The translations under genes were made by a program, and so were the position numbers. Shown here piece after piece: positions 9,099 through 17,017 of a stretch of 22,333 bases of DNA (the stretch's first letter is position 1; each line of letters opens with the position of its first letter). Location of the stretch: positions 1 to 22,333 of the IMG/VR virus record IMGVR_UViG_3300017758_000158. The stretch is one strand, 5' to 3'. The notes under the pieces are model-generated. The model had not been told where the DNA came from. It did no database searches and was given only the letters and a program-made list of their open reading frames with translations. This DNA comes from a virus.

Positions 9099-9392
9099 TT
9101 ATCCGTTTGGATTACTGATATCTGGAGGTGTTGGTGTCGGAACGCTTTCTTTTTCCAGCTTTAATTCGTAGGCTACTGTATTGTTCATGAGATAATCTCT
9201 TGTCATACGATTCGCAAACTGATTTGTTGTTTCTGGGTTTGAAATGTATTGTGGGTTTGTGTCTGGATCTTCAGGCAAGCTTGGATCAAAATCAGGATTG
9301 GGTATATTTTCTGTGTAACCATAGTTTGCACACATAGCGGCAATTACTCTGCCCACATCACTATCTGCGATTATAATTGAAAATTCAGCCAT
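9099..9392 (-). CDS. Small protein of the fibre cassette, unknown function
   Basis: The 97-aa protein has a helical N-terminus (MAEFSIIIADSDVGRVIAAMCANYGY), a Pro/Asp/Asn-rich middle (residues 30-52), then a helix (FANRMTRDYLMNNTVAYELKLEKE) and a Pro-rich tail. The Shine-Dalgarno is strong (AAGAGGAGATAAC before ATG). It ends 37 nt before the fibre ATG. Small proteins with a 'QFANRMxRxYLxxxVxAYE' helix next to fibre genes are familiar from phage genomes, but I know no experimentally assigned role. It may be a minor virion protein or a partner in fibre assembly. No signal peptide or membrane segment is seen. Confidence 0.5.
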   Translation of the reverse strand: MAEFSIIIADSDVGRVIAAMCANYGYTENIPNPDFDPSLPEDPDTNPQYISNPETTNQFANRMTRDYLMNNTVAYELKLEKESVPTPTPPDISNPNG

Positions 9393-9394
9393 TG

Positions 9395-9613
9395 TTATCT
9401 CCTCTTGTTTAGATTTATTATTGTATTTATCGAAAGTTCATGATTTTGCAATTTGTTAATTCTTAAGTCAAAATTTGACACCTCGTTTATCCTTAGTGGA
9501 AAAGTCAGCGTCGAACTGTTAAAGTATATTATGGGTAGTGTGCCAAGAAATACACTCTCAGAAACTTTAATTTCGCTAAAAGCCGCTTCAGAAAAAGCTG
9601 TAGTACCAAACAT
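9395..9613 (-). CDS. Small fibre-cassette protein with FGTTAFSEAAFSE N-terminus
   Basis: The chosen ATG at 9613 gives 72 residues and has GGAGGTGG immediately upstream. An in-frame ATG at 9655 would start inside the T-tract of the MCP terminator, and one at 9625 overlaps the Shine-Dalgarno; both are rejected. The N-terminus FGTTAFSEAAFSE belongs to the repetitive Phe-Gly-Ala-Phe type seen in short proteins next to phage fibre genes. The rest is beta-like with a repeated RINxxxNxxLxIN flavour (LRINEVSNFDLRINKLQNHELSIN, three hydrophobic strands about 11 residues apart). The stop lies 2 nt before the next ATG. A promoter-like TTGTGTATTAT lies 14-26 nt upstream, making this the first gene of the fibre cassette. 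Confidence 0.5.
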   Translation of the reverse strand: MFGTTAFSEAAFSEIKVSESVFLGTLPIIYFNSSTLTFPLRINEVSNFDLRINKLQNHELSINTIINLNKRR

Positions 9614-9626
9614 ATCCACCTCCATT

Positions 9627-9639
9627 AAATAATACACAA
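9627..9639 (-). promoter_or_regulatory. Late promoter candidate before the fibre cassette
   Basis: The minus strand reads TTGTGTATTATTT, 14 nt before the ATG at 9613 and only 17 nt after the MCP terminator T-tract. It would restart transcription for the fibre genes. It shares TTGTGTAT(A/T)AT with the portal and protease promoters. Confidence 0.6.
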
Positions 9640-9655
9640 AAAAACGTGGATACAT

Positions 9656-9689
9656 AAAAAAAAGGCTACCCCGAAAAAACAGGGTAGCC
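9656..9689 (-). terminator. Rho-independent terminator after the major capsid gene
   Basis: On the minus strand a perfect 8-bp stem GGCTACCC/GGGTAGCC (9689-9682 with 9671-9664) with a 10-nt loop is followed by eight Ts (9663-9656). It starts 27 nt after the capsid stop codon, so it should end the head transcript. Confidence 0.92.
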
Positions 9690-9715
9690 CAAGGGTCAAT
9701 AAGCGGTGAACAATA

Positions 9716-10720
9716 TTAGAAGGAGCCCGCTAGAACTCTTCTGTTGTCAAGAACACCGAACCCAATTTCTGCCCAACCATAGTAACCCTGTCGTTGGTGT
9801 CTATGGAGACCTTCGTCTTCATAAATCTCAACTTCTTTCTTAACAGGCATTACGAAGCTGTCGTTTGGACCCTGATCAAGACCGATCACAAGCTCAACAT
9901 CGCCAGCGGCTAAAGAGCCACCAAGATCGCTAGTGAAGTAAGTCTGATACTCTTGGTTATCTCCAAACTCAAAGACATCGTGAAGGTTGACACCAAAGAC
10001 TCTAGTGATGGCTGGACCATCGTCAGTAGCCGTGTAAATTTCTCTACGAGAAACTTCATCAAGCTGGTCAACACCCCAGTTGCGAATATCTTCAATCGCT
10101 TCAGGAGAGCAGTAAAGGTCGCTAAGACGACCCGGAGCAGTGGCAGCATTACCACCACCGTTGCGACGCATGACAGTTTTCATCAAACTGATCAAACGCT
10201 TAGTGAACTGGCCAGCAGCAGCGTCAGCATCGTAAACCAAAATGTTTCGGTCTACAGCAGCGGCCAAAAGTGTGTGCCATCCGTCGTCGTTAATTTTCTT
10301 AACGAAGGACGATTCTAGCACCTGCATAGCACGAGCAACAACGTTCCAGTTAGCTTCACGAGCATATTTAAGCAAGAAATCAATCGAGCTAGAAATGCCG
10401 TAAGTGTTAACCATTACGTAGTCACCTTCTACGTGTCGCTCAGGAATTCGACCATTGCCGGGATTCGTGTAAGCGATATGCTCTGTCTCAGTTCCGGGTG
10501 CAAGAAGATCCAAAGGAAATTCTGGTGTAGCTCCCGGCTCTAAAGGCATTGCCTCGTAGATTGAAGTAACGATATCGCCAAACAAAACACCCTTACGAAT
10601 TGGGGTCTCTAGTGCTTTAGCGATTTCTCTTTGGGCCGCAACAGCGACCATCTTATCAGAACTACCCGAGCGCTTGAGCAACTCAATGAATTCGGGTGTA
10701 GGTCGATTTTTGATAGACAT
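9716..10720 (-). CDS. Major capsid protein (HK97-fold type)
   Basis: The 334-aa protein is a typical size for an HK97-fold capsid protein without a long N-terminal delta domain. It follows scaffold and decoration-like genes and is closed by a strong terminator, the usual context for the most abundant virion protein. Sequence features agree: an acidic/aromatic segment (HVEGDYVMVNTYGISSSIDFLLKYAREANWNV) followed by a spine-helix-like stretch (MQVLESSFVKKINDDGWHTLLAAA), and a C-terminal beta region with GYYGWAEIGFGVLDNRRV, which resembles the axial-domain ending of many capsid proteins. Shine-Dalgarno AAAGGAG lies 9 nt before ATG. There is no protease-type N-terminal extension, fitting the separate scaffold. 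Assignment rests on position, size and these segments. Confidence 0.8.
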   Translation of the reverse strand: MSIKNRPTPEFIELLKRSGSSDKMVAVAAQREIAKALETPIRKGVLFGDIVTSIYEAMPLEPGATPEFPLDLLAPGTETEHIAYTNPGNGRIPERHVEGDYVMVNTYGISSSIDFLLKYAREANWNVVARAMQVLESSFVKKINDDGWHTLLAAAVDRNILVYDADAAAGQFTKRLISLMKTVMRRNGGGNAATAPGRLSDLYCSPEAIEDIRNWGVDQLDEVSRREIYTATDDGPAITRVFGVNLHDVFEFGDNQEYQTYFTSDLGGSLAAGDVELVIGLDQGPNDSFVMPVKKEVEIYEDEGLHRHQRQGYYGWAEIGFGVLDNRRVLAGSF

Positions 10721-10749
10721 ATTAACTTTCTCCTTTTTAATTGGGTTGT

Positions 10750-11256
10750 TTAGCTAGCAGCTTCAGGATGATTGGTATTAGGAAGGTCGATAAACACTTT
10801 CGCGTAACCGTCTTCATCTACGCTCGACAAGAAACGTCCAACAATCTTAGTTCTGCCGTCTCCATCACTGTCATCATTAGACAGATCAGAAGCAGAAATA
10901 TTACCGCTGTGCGCCATGAATGCCGCATCGCCCGCGCTTGGGTTTGCTCCTTCCAAGCTGTTGGTAACAACCCAACCCTTAGTGAGAAGAGTGACTTTGC
11001 CACCTTTTTGAACTTCGTCTTTATGCTGGTTTAAATGCTGACGAGTAAGGTCAATGTTGACCATATCGTTAACAAGCAAACCAAGAGGTGTACCGCCGGA
11101 TGGAACAGCCTTGTATGTTACAAGCGCAGCGCCATTATCCATTGATGCACCCGAACCGCCTGTACTAAGGGCGACGACTCCACCTCTAGTAGCAGCCTCG
11201 TTCATGAAGAACGAGATGTCGGTTTGAAGGGTACTTCTATCTGTTTTAAGAGCCAT
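10750..11256 (-). CDS. Probable capsid decoration/head-stabilising protein
   Basis: The 168-aa protein lies between scaffold and major capsid protein, where lambda gpD-type or other decoration proteins usually sit. It is Gly/Ser/Thr/Val-rich and beta-like in the middle (GAALVTYKAVPSGGTPLGLLVNDMVNIDL, KGGKVTLLTKGWVVTN). It has an acidic Asp/Gly loop (DLSNDDSDGDGRTKIVGRFLSSVDEDGYAKVFIDL) near the C-terminus that could bind divalent metal. Shine-Dalgarno AAGGAGATTC precedes ATG. The assignment is by gene order and composition. It could also be a minor head protein. It shares the transcription unit of the protease/scaffold and capsid genes; no promoter or terminator is seen on either side. Confidence 0.6.
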   Translation of the reverse strand: MALKTDRSTLQTDISFFMNEAATRGGVVALSTGGSGASMDNGAALVTYKAVPSGGTPLGLLVNDMVNIDLTRQHLNQHKDEVQKGGKVTLLTKGWVVTNSLEGANPSAGDAAFMAHSGNISASDLSNDDSDGDGRTKIVGRFLSSVDEDGYAKVFIDLPNTNHPEAAS

Positions 11257-11285
11257 TATGAATCTCCTTTTTTCTTAAAATTAGG

Positions 11286-11999
11286 TTATTTGTCTTCTTT
11301 TGGAACGGACTGTAAAATAGAGCCAAGCCATTCGCTAGCAACTGCACGAAGCGATTCCGCTGGATCTTCTTCGCCAATAGCTTCTGCGATAGCAACGTCT
11401 GTAGATTCTTCAGCTTCTTCCAAAACTTCAGCACCGGCTTCGGCAACATCAGTTTCTTCGTCGGCTAATGCATCTTCTTCAGCCTTGGCTGGTTTTTCTT
11501 CCTTATCTTTTTTCTCTTCCATTTTCTTCTTGATGAAATCAGGCATTTCGGCCTTCTTTTTCATTGTTGCAACGATGTTTTCAAAAATTTCTTCTGAAAC
11601 ATCTTCAAATGTTGCAATAGTAGCTTCGCAGTCTTCATCGCTGAATCCGATTCCGCTAAGTTGAGCTTTACGCTTCATCATAGCTTCTTTTTTCTTCATA
11701 ACAGCTTCTTTTTTCTTCATAACAGCTAGTTCTTCTTCTTTCTCTTCCTTGTCTTTTTTCAGAGCTTCAACCTTTTCACTGTATTCAGTGATCTGGGCTT
11801 CTTTCTCTTCCAAATTGCTAGCAAGAGTTTCGTTAGCTTCAGTTTTTTCAGAGATCTTAGCTTCCAAAGCCTCAACCTTAGTCTGAAATTCTGCTTGTTT
11901 TTCGGCTACAACCTTATCTCGAAGTGCTTCGTTTTCGGTTTTTGCTTCAGCAAGCTCCTTTTGCAAATCAAATATTTGCTTTTCATAATTATCACTCAT
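11286..11999 (-). CDS. Nested scaffold protein from an internal in-frame start
   Basis: Within the protease-scaffold gene, codon 273 is an ATG (at 11999) preceded by AAAGGAG ending 6 nt before it, as good a ribosome binding site as any in the window. Translation from here would give a 237-aa protein (MSDNYEKQIFDLQ...) that is exactly the coiled-coil scaffold without the protease, sharing the same stop. This matches the known lambda C/Nu3 arrangement, in which free scaffold is made in excess over the protease fusion. The segment 250-272, just upstream, looks like a linker (FFDESKAEILTISSIKENT). The start and Shine-Dalgarno are seen directly; production of the protein is inferred. Confidence 0.75.
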   Translation of the reverse strand: MSDNYEKQIFDLQKELAEAKTENEALRDKVVAEKQAEFQTKVEALEAKISEKTEANETLASNLEEKEAQITEYSEKVEALKKDKEEKEEELAVMKKKEAVMKKKEAMMKRKAQLSGIGFSDEDCEATIATFEDVSEEIFENIVATMKKKAEMPDFIKKKMEEKKDKEEKPAKAEEDALADEETDVAEAGAEVLEEAEESTDVAIAEAIGEEDPAESLRAVASEWLGSILQSVPKEDK

Positions 12000-12815
12000 C
12001 GTATTCTCCTTTATAGAGGATATAGTTAAAATTTCTGCTTTCGATTCGTCAAAAAAATCGTTTCCTTCCAAAATTACACTACGAGGATTAGCAGGTTTGG
12101 AAACCAAGCCTTTACCAGAGAACGATAAGTTTCTTAACAATCTGCCAACTCTATAGTTTTGATATTCTCCACTTCCGCCATAAGATCTTAAGTGCTTTGT
12201 TAAAAATGCTGAGGCTTCATCTCGGGCAACCACGTTAGTGGAGCCGTCTTGAGCTGTTAGAGCATAATCAAATTCAGGAAAAAGGCATTCCATAGAAACG
12301 AACCATTTTCCATCCTCGATCTCAGAAACAATTTTACTCATTCTGTTTCTTTGATCCATATCGCTCCACTCAGTATATATAACAGAAGTGGTAAGTATAT
12401 TAAATTTGTCTGGCACATCGTCTTTTTCAATGTCGATTTCTTCTCCGTTGTAATCGACCACTTTATTGCCAGTTATGTGACCGATAATATCTTTTTCATT
12501 GTGCATGAAGTTAAACGGTTTATCTTCTGGTGTGTTTTTTGCATCCCATAATTCTTTAGGATCAAACACATCATCATTCTTATTCCATCCTGTACTTACA
12601 AGTATGGACTTAAGATAGTATAAGTCTATTTGGTCTTCATTCTGGGCGACGGAAACTTCATTAGAATTTTGAGCGATAACCCTCTTTAGGTTATCGACCT
12701 CTTCTGTTGATGTTTCTGGTTTATATGTTTGAGCAATACCACAACAAGCAACGCTTGTTTCTTTGGATAGTATGTCAGCTAAACCGTCGCTAATTTCAGA
12801 TTGATATATTTTCAT
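11286..12815 (-). CDS. Prohead protease-scaffold fusion protein
   Basis: The 509-aa protein is in two parts. Residues 1-270 form a herpesvirus/T4-gp21-like serine protease: GWNKNDDVFDPKELW near 76-90, H105 in FNFMHNEKDIIGH, S174 in WFVSMECLFPEFDYAL and GLVSKPANPRSVI near 237-248. H105 and S174 are the probable catalytic pair. Residues 273-509 are a highly charged coiled coil (275-370) with a twice-repeated VMKKKEA, then an acidic Ala/Glu-rich tail, as expected of a scaffold that is degraded during maturation. Between portal and capsid, this is the classical position. Start: CGGAGG upstream, preceded by a TTGTGTATTATGG promoter-like motif. The scaffold part also has its own start codon and ribosome binding site (separate entry). 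Confidence 0.85.
   Translation of the reverse strand: MKIYQSEISDGLADILSKETSVACCGIAQTYKPETSTEEVDNLKRVIAQNSNEVSVAQNEDQIDLYYLKSILVSTGWNKNDDVFDPKELWDAKNTPEDKPFNFMHNEKDIIGHITGNKVVDYNGEEIDIEKDDVPDKFNILTTSVIYTEWSDMDQRNRMSKIVSEIEDGKWFVSMECLFPEFDYALTAQDGSTNVVARDEASAFLTKHLRSYGGSGEYQNYRVGRLLRNLSFSGKGLVSKPANPRSVILEGNDFFDESKAEILTISSIKENTMSDNYEKQIFDLQKELAEAKTENEALRDKVVAEKQAEFQTKVEALEAKISEKTEANETLASNLEEKEAQITEYSEKVEALKKDKEEKEEELAVMKKKEAVMKKKEAMMKRKAQLSGIGFSDEDCEATIATFEDVSEEIFENIVATMKKKAEMPDFIKKKMEEKKDKEEKPAKAEEDALADEETDVAEAGAEVLEEAEESTDVAIAEAIGEEDPAESLRAVASEWLGSILQSVPKEDK
11682..11723 (-). repeat. Perfect 21-nt direct repeat in the scaffold region
   Basis: Two identical 21-nt units (11682-11702 and 11703-11723) encode VMKKKEA twice in frame, in the basic end of the scaffold coiled coil. 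A slippage-type expansion keeping the heptad phase is the likely origin. Confidence 0.85.
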
Positions 12816-12833
12816 TATATAAAAGCCTCCGTT

Positions 12834-12846
12834 CCATAATACACAA
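12834..12846 (-). promoter_or_regulatory. Late promoter candidate before the protease-scaffold gene
   Basis: The minus strand reads TTGTGTATTATGG, ending 19 nt before the ATG at 12815. It sits in the 50-nt gap after portal and leaves a very short leader containing CGGAGG. Confidence 0.6.
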
Positions 12847-12865
12847 AAAATAAAATCTTTGGTAA

Positions 12866-14974
12866 TTATTGGTCAAAATCATGCATTTCTACGAACGCGG
12901 AAGCGTGTATATATTTCATTTCAGAGCTGTTAGGCTGCTTGCTATTTGCAGAGTTAAAACAATTAACTTTCGCCTCAACTAAAGAATTGAAATCATTGGA
13001 TGGTTTTGTGCCTCTGTCCAACAAGTCTTTAACGACTTCCGGGGTTATTTCCATATATGGAGTCATACCTGTAAGAATGCACATCTTTAAGTACTCTAGT
13101 TGATCAACCTCAGCCTTGTTTAAGCTGCGAGCGTTCTTTTTATTGAAGTGCGAAAGAGCAATTGGGGACACAACTTCTGATATCTTGTTTTGAGCCTCAA
13201 CAGCCCATAAAGTTGCTGTTGTAGCATCTCCACTACGAGGAAGAACCCTTTTCTGTTTTCGCTTAGTTGTATCTCTAGAAAATCTAGGTCGTCCACCTTC
13301 GTTTTCTGGAGAATACTCCTCTTCTTGCTTGGTAGTGTTTGTTTCAACCACGTCTTTTTCTTCAACCGAAACCGGAGGAAGGCCAAGCTTGTCTAGATAC
13401 TGGTCAGAATCCAGCACATCTTTGGTTAATGCTATTTTAGCAACATCATCCTTGTGCTGAGGATTATGATAAGGTCCAGCCTTTTTAGGAGCGTTTTTAT
13501 CATTCGTACGCTCTCTTTCTTCACGACGGACACGAATTTTTTCAATACCCGGAAGCTCCCTAAATCTTTCGAGTAGGGTTTCGGTGGATATAATGTCTCG
13601 GTCTGCAAGCTGTATGAGAAGATTTTTTTCTGCCGCTTCATCGGAAAGAACAATTGAATCGAAGTGGATTTCTGCCGGAAATCTGAAGCCCATAGCTTTT
13701 CTAATTAGCTCAATCTCTTGTCTCCAAAACTGAGAAAGTATCTCTCTTCCGTACTCAAGTCTTTCAATAAGAGTCTTCAGTGATACATAGTTGTTTGTAT
13801 ATCCACCACTAGCAGAAGCTCCTGTTAAAGTCGGAGGAATTCCAAGCCCAGCGTATATACTAGTTAGAACGGGCTGGTATTTTTCAGCGCCTAGAAACTT
13901 ATAAACTTGAGACTGACTTTCTGAAAACTTAAGCTCTGGCCCCCATACCAAGTCCATTGTTCCACCACCAACATTACTTGCCAGTATGTCCCGAAGCTTA
14001 TTTATAGCGGCCTTTGTTGGAATAATTTTATGATCTAAGTCACCAACTGTCCAAAGTCTCACATTTGAAATAGCACCATCTAAAGCTGCTAAGTCTGCAA
14101 GTTTCATCTTTTCGAGCATAATGATATCGTCAAGAATTGCATATATCATAGGGTTTGCCCAAAGCAACCAGTCGTCTTTCTTATAATGGTAAAAACTTAC
14201 CTTATCTTCATCAAGAGGGATGGTTCTATCTCCACTCTTTAGTCTTTTCTGCAAGTCGTTTGGAAGTGTTTTAAAAATTGTCTTGTTTGTATTTGTACCT
14301 TTGACGAGAGATTCATAAGTGTATTTAGATAGATTTAAAACAAACTCAGGCTTACCCACCACCTGCGTACCGTAATCTCTTACGTCAATAGCTAACGGAT
14401 TTAAAAAATCATAAGTCCAAGGAACCTCTCTTCGATTTACCTTAATGTCTTCAATCTTAACGTCCGCTCCTGCGGCACGCCTAAGCTCTAGTTCTTTTTT
14501 GCGATTTAGTTTTGCCGTGCGTCTTTTTACAACAACATTACCACATCTATAAAGGTAGTTTAAAAATCTTTCAGATCTATCGACACCATTAACTTGGTTA
14601 AACCATTTCCTGTAGAATTTTTCTATAGTTTTGTTTGGATGTACTAGAGTAAGTCCCTGTGAGGAAAAATCGCTCATAAGATCAATAACATTACGAATAA
14701 TGCCAACCCTATCATAAGCCTGCATACTTTGCTTAATGATTCTTTTCTGATGGCTAGATACGGACTCTCCCGGTCGGAAGTTGTCATAGTCTTGGCGATT
14801 AAAGCCTGTTCTTACAGATCTGTTTGGCTCTATGTCTATGTAGCTGGTTCTTCTTCCATATGCTACAGCCTTTTGGATTCCATCATAAGCCTCAATCGCA
14901 TCAGAGGTTTGCAAGTAGGCATCTTGTTTTTGGGAATCGCTATCCCACGTTCTATATAGTGGTGATTTAGACAT
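12866..14974 (-). CDS. Portal protein
   Basis: At 702 aa, this would be the dodecameric portal through which DNA is packaged and ejected. It lies directly after the large terminase and before the prohead protease, the invariant portal position. Supporting segments include a N-terminal region with KRIIKQSMQAYDRVGIIRNVIDLMSD, a central EDKVSFYHYKKDDWLLWANPMIYAILDDIIMLEKMKLADLAALD-type clip/stem region, and GLGIPPTLTGASASGGYTNNYVSLKTLIERLEYGREIL, a segment characteristic of portals. After about residue 510 comes a charged low-complexity linker (DKNAPKKAGPYHNPQ, EEKDVVETNTTKQEEE) and a C-terminal helical domain to 702. It is longer than HK97-type portals (about 420 aa). Start: CGGAGATT; a tandem promoter-like motif lies 60 nt upstream. 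Confidence 0.85.
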   Translation of the reverse strand: MSKSPLYRTWDSDSQKQDAYLQTSDAIEAYDGIQKAVAYGRRTSYIDIEPNRSVRTGFNRQDYDNFRPGESVSSHQKRIIKQSMQAYDRVGIIRNVIDLMSDFSSQGLTLVHPNKTIEKFYRKWFNQVNGVDRSERFLNYLYRCGNVVVKRRTAKLNRKKELELRRAAGADVKIEDIKVNRREVPWTYDFLNPLAIDVRDYGTQVVGKPEFVLNLSKYTYESLVKGTNTNKTIFKTLPNDLQKRLKSGDRTIPLDEDKVSFYHYKKDDWLLWANPMIYAILDDIIMLEKMKLADLAALDGAISNVRLWTVGDLDHKIIPTKAAINKLRDILASNVGGGTMDLVWGPELKFSESQSQVYKFLGAEKYQPVLTSIYAGLGIPPTLTGASASGGYTNNYVSLKTLIERLEYGREILSQFWRQEIELIRKAMGFRFPAEIHFDSIVLSDEAAEKNLLIQLADRDIISTETLLERFRELPGIEKIRVRREERERTNDKNAPKKAGPYHNPQHKDDVAKIALTKDVLDSDQYLDKLGLPPVSVEEKDVVETNTTKQEEEYSPENEGGRPRFSRDTTKRKQKRVLPRSGDATTATLWAVEAQNKISEVVSPIALSHFNKKNARSLNKAEVDQLEYLKMCILTGMTPYMEITPEVVKDLLDRGTKPSNDFNSLVEAKVNCFNSANSKQPNSSEMKYIHASAFVEMHDFDQ

Positions 14975-15020
14975 TTATATTAATCTCCGGTCAATGTTAT
15001 TGTTAATGCTACTCTCAATA

Positions 15021-15044
15021 CTATTATACACAAGCTAATACACA
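15021..15044 (-). promoter_or_regulatory. Tandem late promoter candidate before portal
   Basis: Two copies 12 nt apart on the minus strand: TGTGTATTAG (15044-15035, which includes the terL stop codon) and TTGTGTATAATAG (15033-15021). The second has a full TATAAT. The leader to the portal ATG is about 45 nt and contains the CGGAGATT ribosome site. The first copy may be chance coding sequence. Confidence 0.55.
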
Positions 15045-17017
15045 TCCTGCATTTTTTCCGCAAACCAAGAAGGTCCGTGATAAAGTTGTTCGTTTTCAAA
15101 CTTGGAACTACTGTCTTTTTGCGCGAAACCGCCGATTGTATTAAATTTGGAAATACCCTTTTTTGTTATCAAGTTTCTGGCAGACATGTTCGCCATCAAC
15201 AAAGACGAATAACGATCTTTACGAAGTCTACTTTTTCTTCCTGCTGCCACCTTCACTTCAGGAGTATCCCATCTTTCACGACCGGTAGCCGTTTGTGTCA
15301 TAACTATCATGGATAGTTCGTCCTTAAGCTCCTCGATCTCCATTACGCAATCTTCAAGCGTATCGTATTTTCGCCCAGAAACCTTATCGTGCTCAATAGA
15401 TAGTCCAATACTTGCTGAATCAAAAAATGGAAAAAGCAATATTTTGTCTTCAAAGTCCTTTCTTAATCCGTGATTCGCTTCTGCTAACCAATCAGCCTTA
15501 GCAAATTGACAAAGCTTTAATATATGTAATCCGGAGTGGTCGTCAGTATCTTTGGCTTTATTCTCATCAATAACTGGCCAAATAGCAACTTCACCTTCTG
15601 GTATCTTATCTTTATCGTGAAGAGCCTCCATAACGGCAATACCACCACCCTGAGCATCAAGAGCTATCTCAGAGCAGGGAAATACTTTCATTAGCTGTCT
15701 AATTTTTTTTGCACAGTATGAATAAAAATCGTCTTCATCTACTATTTTTGATTTAAGCTTGTCTTTGTGCTGCTGTCGGTTTGTCGTCCAGCAATGTACG
15801 ATACGTCTATGATCTTCTCTGACCTCTAAAACAACAATACTAAAGTTGTCCACCTCAGAAGCCGGATCTACACCAAATATGTATCTTTGCTCTGAAGAAC
15901 CCTTTAAAAGCGATTCAAACGAAACCTCTCCAGATGGAAGCTTTACTGGTTTAGTTGGAGTTGTTGTGCATCCTTCTAATAGACTTCTTTTAAAGAATCC
16001 CTGACTATCTGTTGTAAAGCACGCTCCATACTCCATGTTATATATTCCAGAATGTACAGTGGCTTTTGCTCTACTAACCTGACCATCATCCATAAATCCG
16101 TCTGGTAGGGTATTAACAGGCATACGAATCACAGAGTATTCTGTCCAATCAAAGTCTGTTGGAGCATCCGATCCAAACACTTCTTTTAACTTAGTTGGGT
16201 TTCCTTGACTATTAACTATACTTCTATATCTTTTCCAATAGTCTGCAAAGTGATTGAAGTCATAATATGCTGTTCCGGAAAGTATAATCTGATTTGACTT
16301 TTCTGTAATGAGACTTTCTTTAGCCTCAATGTCAACACCAAGCTCTTTCGCTTTTTTTGCTTTAGCTTTGCTTTTTACTTTTTCTGACGGCGAAGCGGCA
16401 ACGGCGGCAAAACCAGCAACGACGTTTTCAAATATGTCTCTGGGTATAGAGGCAAACTCGTCTGCAATAATATCATTAGCTCTTTGACCTCTAATTTTTG
16501 ATCCATCGCCAAGAGGTAGACATGTGATTGTACTTTGATTGATATGCATAACACATCTATCGACATCTCTTCTTGGGCCACTATTACCACCGCACAAATC
16601 TCTTAAGATTGGAGCATTTTTCCATATAGTGTCCATGTATTCAAACAAGACCTTTGACTGCCTAAACGCAGCACCAACAACGACAATTTTTCTTCTTGGC
16701 ATAAATAGAGCCCGAAGAAGCGGGTATACCGAAAGTATAAAAGATTTACCCATACCACGAGAACCTATAAGCATTGGGAATTTTCTATTCCACATCTCGT
16801 ATAGTAGTAAAGACTGAAAAGGCAGCAATTCGATGTTTAGTATGTATTTACAGACAAAAGAAAAGTACTCTGGCCGAACCATGAGCCAAGCTATTCGCTC
16901 TAGCATATCGTCCCTGTCGGCACCTTCCATTATGAAGTCCATAGGGTTGAAAAGCTTGGATTCATCTACATCTATTCCCAACCAAGCGTTTTCTATTTTG
17001 TTGACGTTATTTGTCAT
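15035..17017 (-). CDS. terL: Terminase large subunit (packaging ATPase-nuclease)
   Basis: The 660-aa DNA-packaging motor protein cuts concatemers and pumps DNA into the prohead using ATP. The ATPase half has Walker A GSRGMGKS (85-92), Walker B IIADE (183-187, catalytic E187) and the coupling motif SGT (247-249). The nuclease half has the RNase-H-like acidic residues D384 (FGVDPA), D454 (ALDAQGGG) and D601 (RKDRYSSLLMA). A Lys/Ala-rich segment (213-226) lies between Walker B and motif III and may be a lineage insert. The start overlaps the end of the metallopeptidase gene by 11 nt; AAGGAAAAG is the nearest purine tract, rather far upstream, suggesting coupled translation. The stop lies inside the tandem TGTGTATTAG motif that precedes portal. 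Confidence 0.95.
   Translation of the reverse strand: MTNNVNKIENAWLGIDVDESKLFNPMDFIMEGADRDDMLERIAWLMVRPEYFSFVCKYILNIELLPFQSLLLYEMWNRKFPMLIGSRGMGKSFILSVYPLLRALFMPRRKIVVVGAAFRQSKVLFEYMDTIWKNAPILRDLCGGNSGPRRDVDRCVMHINQSTITCLPLGDGSKIRGQRANDIIADEFASIPRDIFENVVAGFAAVAASPSEKVKSKAKAKKAKELGVDIEAKESLITEKSNQIILSGTAYYDFNHFADYWKRYRSIVNSQGNPTKLKEVFGSDAPTDFDWTEYSVIRMPVNTLPDGFMDDGQVSRAKATVHSGIYNMEYGACFTTDSQGFFKRSLLEGCTTTPTKPVKLPSGEVSFESLLKGSSEQRYIFGVDPASEVDNFSIVVLEVREDHRRIVHCWTTNRQQHKDKLKSKIVDEDDFYSYCAKKIRQLMKVFPCSEIALDAQGGGIAVMEALHDKDKIPEGEVAIWPVIDENKAKDTDDHSGLHILKLCQFAKADWLAEANHGLRKDFEDKILLFPFFDSASIGLSIEHDKVSGRKYDTLEDCVMEIEELKDELSMIVMTQTATGRERWDTPEVKVAAGRKSRLRKDRYSSLLMANMSARNLITKKGISKFNTIGGFAQKDSSSKFENEQLYHGPSWFAEKMQDVY

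Noticed and set aside
9614-9655. Upstream ATG codons at 9655 and 9625 for the 72-aa fibre-cassette protein
   Set aside because: The 9655 codon abuts the terminator T-tract and precedes the promoter; the 9625 codon overlaps the ribosome binding site of the 9613 start.
11224-11664. 146-codon plus-strand open frame opposite the scaffold
   Set aside because: A Ser/Ala/Phe low-complexity frame is the expected mirror of Glu/Lys/Ala codons in the scaffold; no ribosome site fits.
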